From assembly GCA_903873355.1 (NCBI GenBank), contig CAIQOG010000101.1:1-7255 (forward strand): DNA of 7,255 nucleotides, in the 5' to 3' direction. Source of the DNA: an uncultured Bacteroidales bacterium. Lineage in GTDB: Bacteria > Bacteroidota > Bacteroidia > Bacteroidales > Paludibacteraceae. The translations under genes were made by a program, and so were the position numbers. The notes under the pieces are model-generated. The model had not been told where the DNA came from. It saw only the letters and a program-made list of their open reading frames with translations, and searched no databases. Shown one piece after another: positions 6,303-7,255 of this stretch (positions are counted from its first letter, which is position 1; each line of letters begins with the position of its first letter).

Positions 6303-6511
6303 GTTCAAAATATTTTTCATGCAGGCATGCGCTTAGGGCGCAAAGGCAAAATATTTTCAGTTGGGACATGCGCCGCAGGCGCAACAATGAATTTTTTTCG
6401 GGGCAAGCTTGCGCCCGAGGCGCAATCATGAATTTAGTTTAGTTGGTGCTTGCGCTTGAGGCGCTAGGAAGAAATGAATCTCCGGCATACTTGCGCCCGG
6501 GGCGGAGGGAG
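6303..6511. repeat. Degenerate 41-bp tandem array of GC-rich palindromes (five units)
   Basis: The pentamer TGCGC recurs at 6328, 6369, 6410, 6451 and 6492, exactly 41 bp apart each time. It opens a 17-bp palindromic core with cores at 6327-6343, 6368-6384, 6409-6425, 6450-6466 and 6491-6507. The best copy (third) is a perfect 7-bp stem, TTGCGCC-CGA-GGCGCAA; the others carry one or more wobbles or mismatches. The 24-bp segments between cores align without gaps: A at positions 6-7 and C at 24 are shared by all five; copies 1 and 2 share CAAAATATTTT at the same offset; copies 3 and 4 share ATGAATTT. Each intervening segment begins AT-rich and turns G-rich before the core. Because the cores diverge and the segments between them are related, this is a degenerate tandem repeat, not a CRISPR. 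Function is unknown. Confidence 0.85.
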
Positions 6512-6512
6512 G

Positions 6513-6549
6513 AAAGAAAAACGGCTGAAGCTCTGGGGAGGTTCAGCCG
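6513..6549 (-). terminator. Intrinsic terminator of the AT-rich hypothetical gene
   Basis: The arms CGGCTGAA (6522-6529) and TTCAGCCG (6542-6549) pair perfectly. Inside, CTC (6531-6533) can pair with GAG (6538-6540) beyond a G-G mismatch. On the minus strand the stem is followed by TTTTTCTTT (6521 to 6513). It lies 28 bp after the stop codon at 6578-6580, a classic rho-independent layout. On the plus strand there is no T-tract after the stem. Confidence 0.8.
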
Positions 6550-6562
6550 GGGGAGGGGAGGG
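6535..6562 (+). other. G-tract cluster with G-quadruplex potential
   Basis: The plus strand has G-runs at 6535-6538, 6549-6553, 6555-6558 and 6560-6562, separated by 10, 1 and 1 bases. An earlier run is at 6499-6502. Four runs of at least three Gs satisfy a relaxed quadruplex pattern; the first loop is long and overlaps the terminator stem, so the two structures would compete. Such G-richness stands out against very AT-rich flanks. Confidence 0.45.
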
Positions 6563-6577
6563 ATTATTCTTGAAAGT

Positions 6578-7255
6578 TTAATTTGGAAATTTCAGTCGTT
6601 CTTCAATGGTTTTACTAACTTCTGATTTGGTTAGTTTTTTTATGGGATCTTCGATGCTTTTGTCATCATTGGTCCAAAAAGAATAATAACACTTCCCTTT
6701 TCTATATTTTCCTGTATTCATTGGAACTAAAACTATGTCAGTTACACCCCGTGGAGTATGTGCTTTGCTATTAAATAAATATTTGTCAGAAGTTTTTTTA
6801 ATTTGGATTTGCCCTTTACAAATAGATATATTTCCTTTTGTATCGATTGTGTTGTCTGAATACATACCATCTTTTAGAAAATATTGCATAAGATAACTTA
6901 TATCATCATTTAAGTATATTATCATAGCTTTTGAAATGCACAATTTTGTGCCGACAAATCCAAGTTCTGTTGGGATAATAACTATAGGTGCATTTATTAG
7001 TTCTTTGGGTATTTCAATGTTGGTGCAAACAATAATTCTAAGTAAAGGACAAAATGATTTTAGATTGTATAATCCATTTTTCTCAATTTTTTCTTTAAAT
7101 GCAGAGCCAAATTCACATTTTTTTATATTATTATTTATGCACTCTAATTTCTTTTTTTCAAAATCCTCATCCGATAATGATGTATATGATTTTAATTGAT
7201 TTACGAAATGTCCAAAATCGGAGTTATTAAATATTATTTCTTTTTTTGATAATTC
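6578..7255 (-). CDS. Unidentified AT-rich gene, 3' part only (start outside window)
   Basis: The minus-strand frame is open without a stop from the window edge (7255) to TAA at 6578-6580, giving 225 visible residues. The TTG at 6943 is an internal leucine (context GTKLCISKAM), so a 121-residue gene starting there would be a truncation artefact. The visible part has no signal peptide or membrane segment. A lysine/asparagine-rich region (KKKLECINNNIKKCE) is followed by alternating hydrophobic stretches suggesting beta strands and helices (LLRIIVCTNIEIP, APIVIIPTELGFVG, AMIIYLNDDISYLMQYF). The charged C-terminal tail is KKLTKSEVSKTIEERLKFPN. I recognise no motif or family. Base composition is far more AT-rich than the operon (14 G/C of 60 at 7141-7200, against 26 of 60 at 2941-3000), suggesting recent acquisition. 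A terminator lies 28 bp downstream. Confidence 0.75.
   Translation of the reverse strand, partial: ELSKKEIIFNNSDFGHFVNQLKSYTSLSDEDFEKKKLECINNNIKKCEFGSAFKEKIEKNGLYNLKSFCPLLRIIVCTNIEIPKELINAPIVIIPTELGFVGTKLCISKAMIIYLNDDISYLMQYFLKDGMYSDNTIDTKGNISICKGQIQIKKTSDKYLFNSKAHTPRGVTDIVLVPMNTGKYRKGKCYYSFWTNDDKSIEDPIKKLTKSEVSKTIEERLKFPN

Noticed and set aside
6303..6511. CRISPR array, suggested by the regular 41-bp spacing of a palindromic core
   Set aside because: The cores are short (17 bp) and differ from one another, the segments between them are related rather than unique, and no cas gene is in view. It is a degenerate tandem repeat.
6443..6625. A 60-codon plus-strand open frame over the array end and terminator
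   Set aside because: It is built from repeat units, a terminator hairpin and G-tracts and runs into the hypothetical gene on the other strand; coding use is very unlikely.
6578..6943. Complete 121-residue gene starting at a TTG at 6943
   Set aside because: The same frame stays open from 6943 to the window edge at 7255 with no stop, so the TTG is an internal leucine and the gene is longer and partial.
6936..7199. An 87-codon plus-strand open frame in the AT-rich region
   Set aside because: It is antisense to the longer continuous minus-strand frame, and low-complexity AT-rich sequence gives such frames easily.

Overview
The window looks like a chromosomal segment of a Bacteroidota member, most likely Bacteroidales. 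Three things support this. The two strongest promoter-like sites carry the TAnnTTTG -7 element typical of that phylum, and no gene has a clear Shine-Dalgarno sequence. Several proteins resemble families found mainly in Bacteroidota: a DUF6427-like membrane protein, a DUF6261-like helical protein, and a cold-shock-domain protein with a basic N-terminal extension. The GC content of the central genes is moderate (about 43% in one sampled line). I cannot name a genus.

Layout. Positions 1-491 (+) hold the 3' end of a GHMP-family sugar kinase, cut by the window edge. It meets, stop codon against stop codon, a compact minus-strand cluster that is transcribed from about 4635 down to 492. In transcription order the cluster is a lipoprotein M3 peptidase (Dcp-like), a polytopic DUF6427-like membrane protein, a small VTT/DedA-type (YqaA-like) membrane protein, and a secreted N-acetylmuramoyl-L-alanine amidase. 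Spacings are 25, 0 and 2 bp, so one transcript is likely. All four products are predicted to act in or at the cell envelope, which suggests peptide or peptidoglycan processing plus membrane housekeeping. A 211-bp divergent promoter region separates this cluster from a plus-strand cold-shock-domain gene (4813-5256), which ends in a strong intrinsic terminator. A convergent minus-strand DUF6261-like gene follows (5362-6126).

The least ordinary part is 6127-7255. An AT-rich leader is followed by an exactly 41-bp-periodic, degenerate tandem array (about 6303-6511). Each of its five units carries a GC-rich palindrome of the TTGCGCC-nnn-GGCGCAA type. Next come a separate hairpin that reads as an intrinsic terminator on the minus strand, and a run of G-tracts. 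Beyond these is the 3' end of an unidentified, strongly AT-rich minus-strand gene that stays open to the window edge (225 residues visible). The composition shift and the array mark a likely boundary between conserved chromosome and accessory DNA.

No rRNA, tRNA, transposase or genuine CRISPR array was seen. I cannot point to a proven new system. The 41-bp palindrome array and the unknown gene beside it are the best candidates for a closer look.
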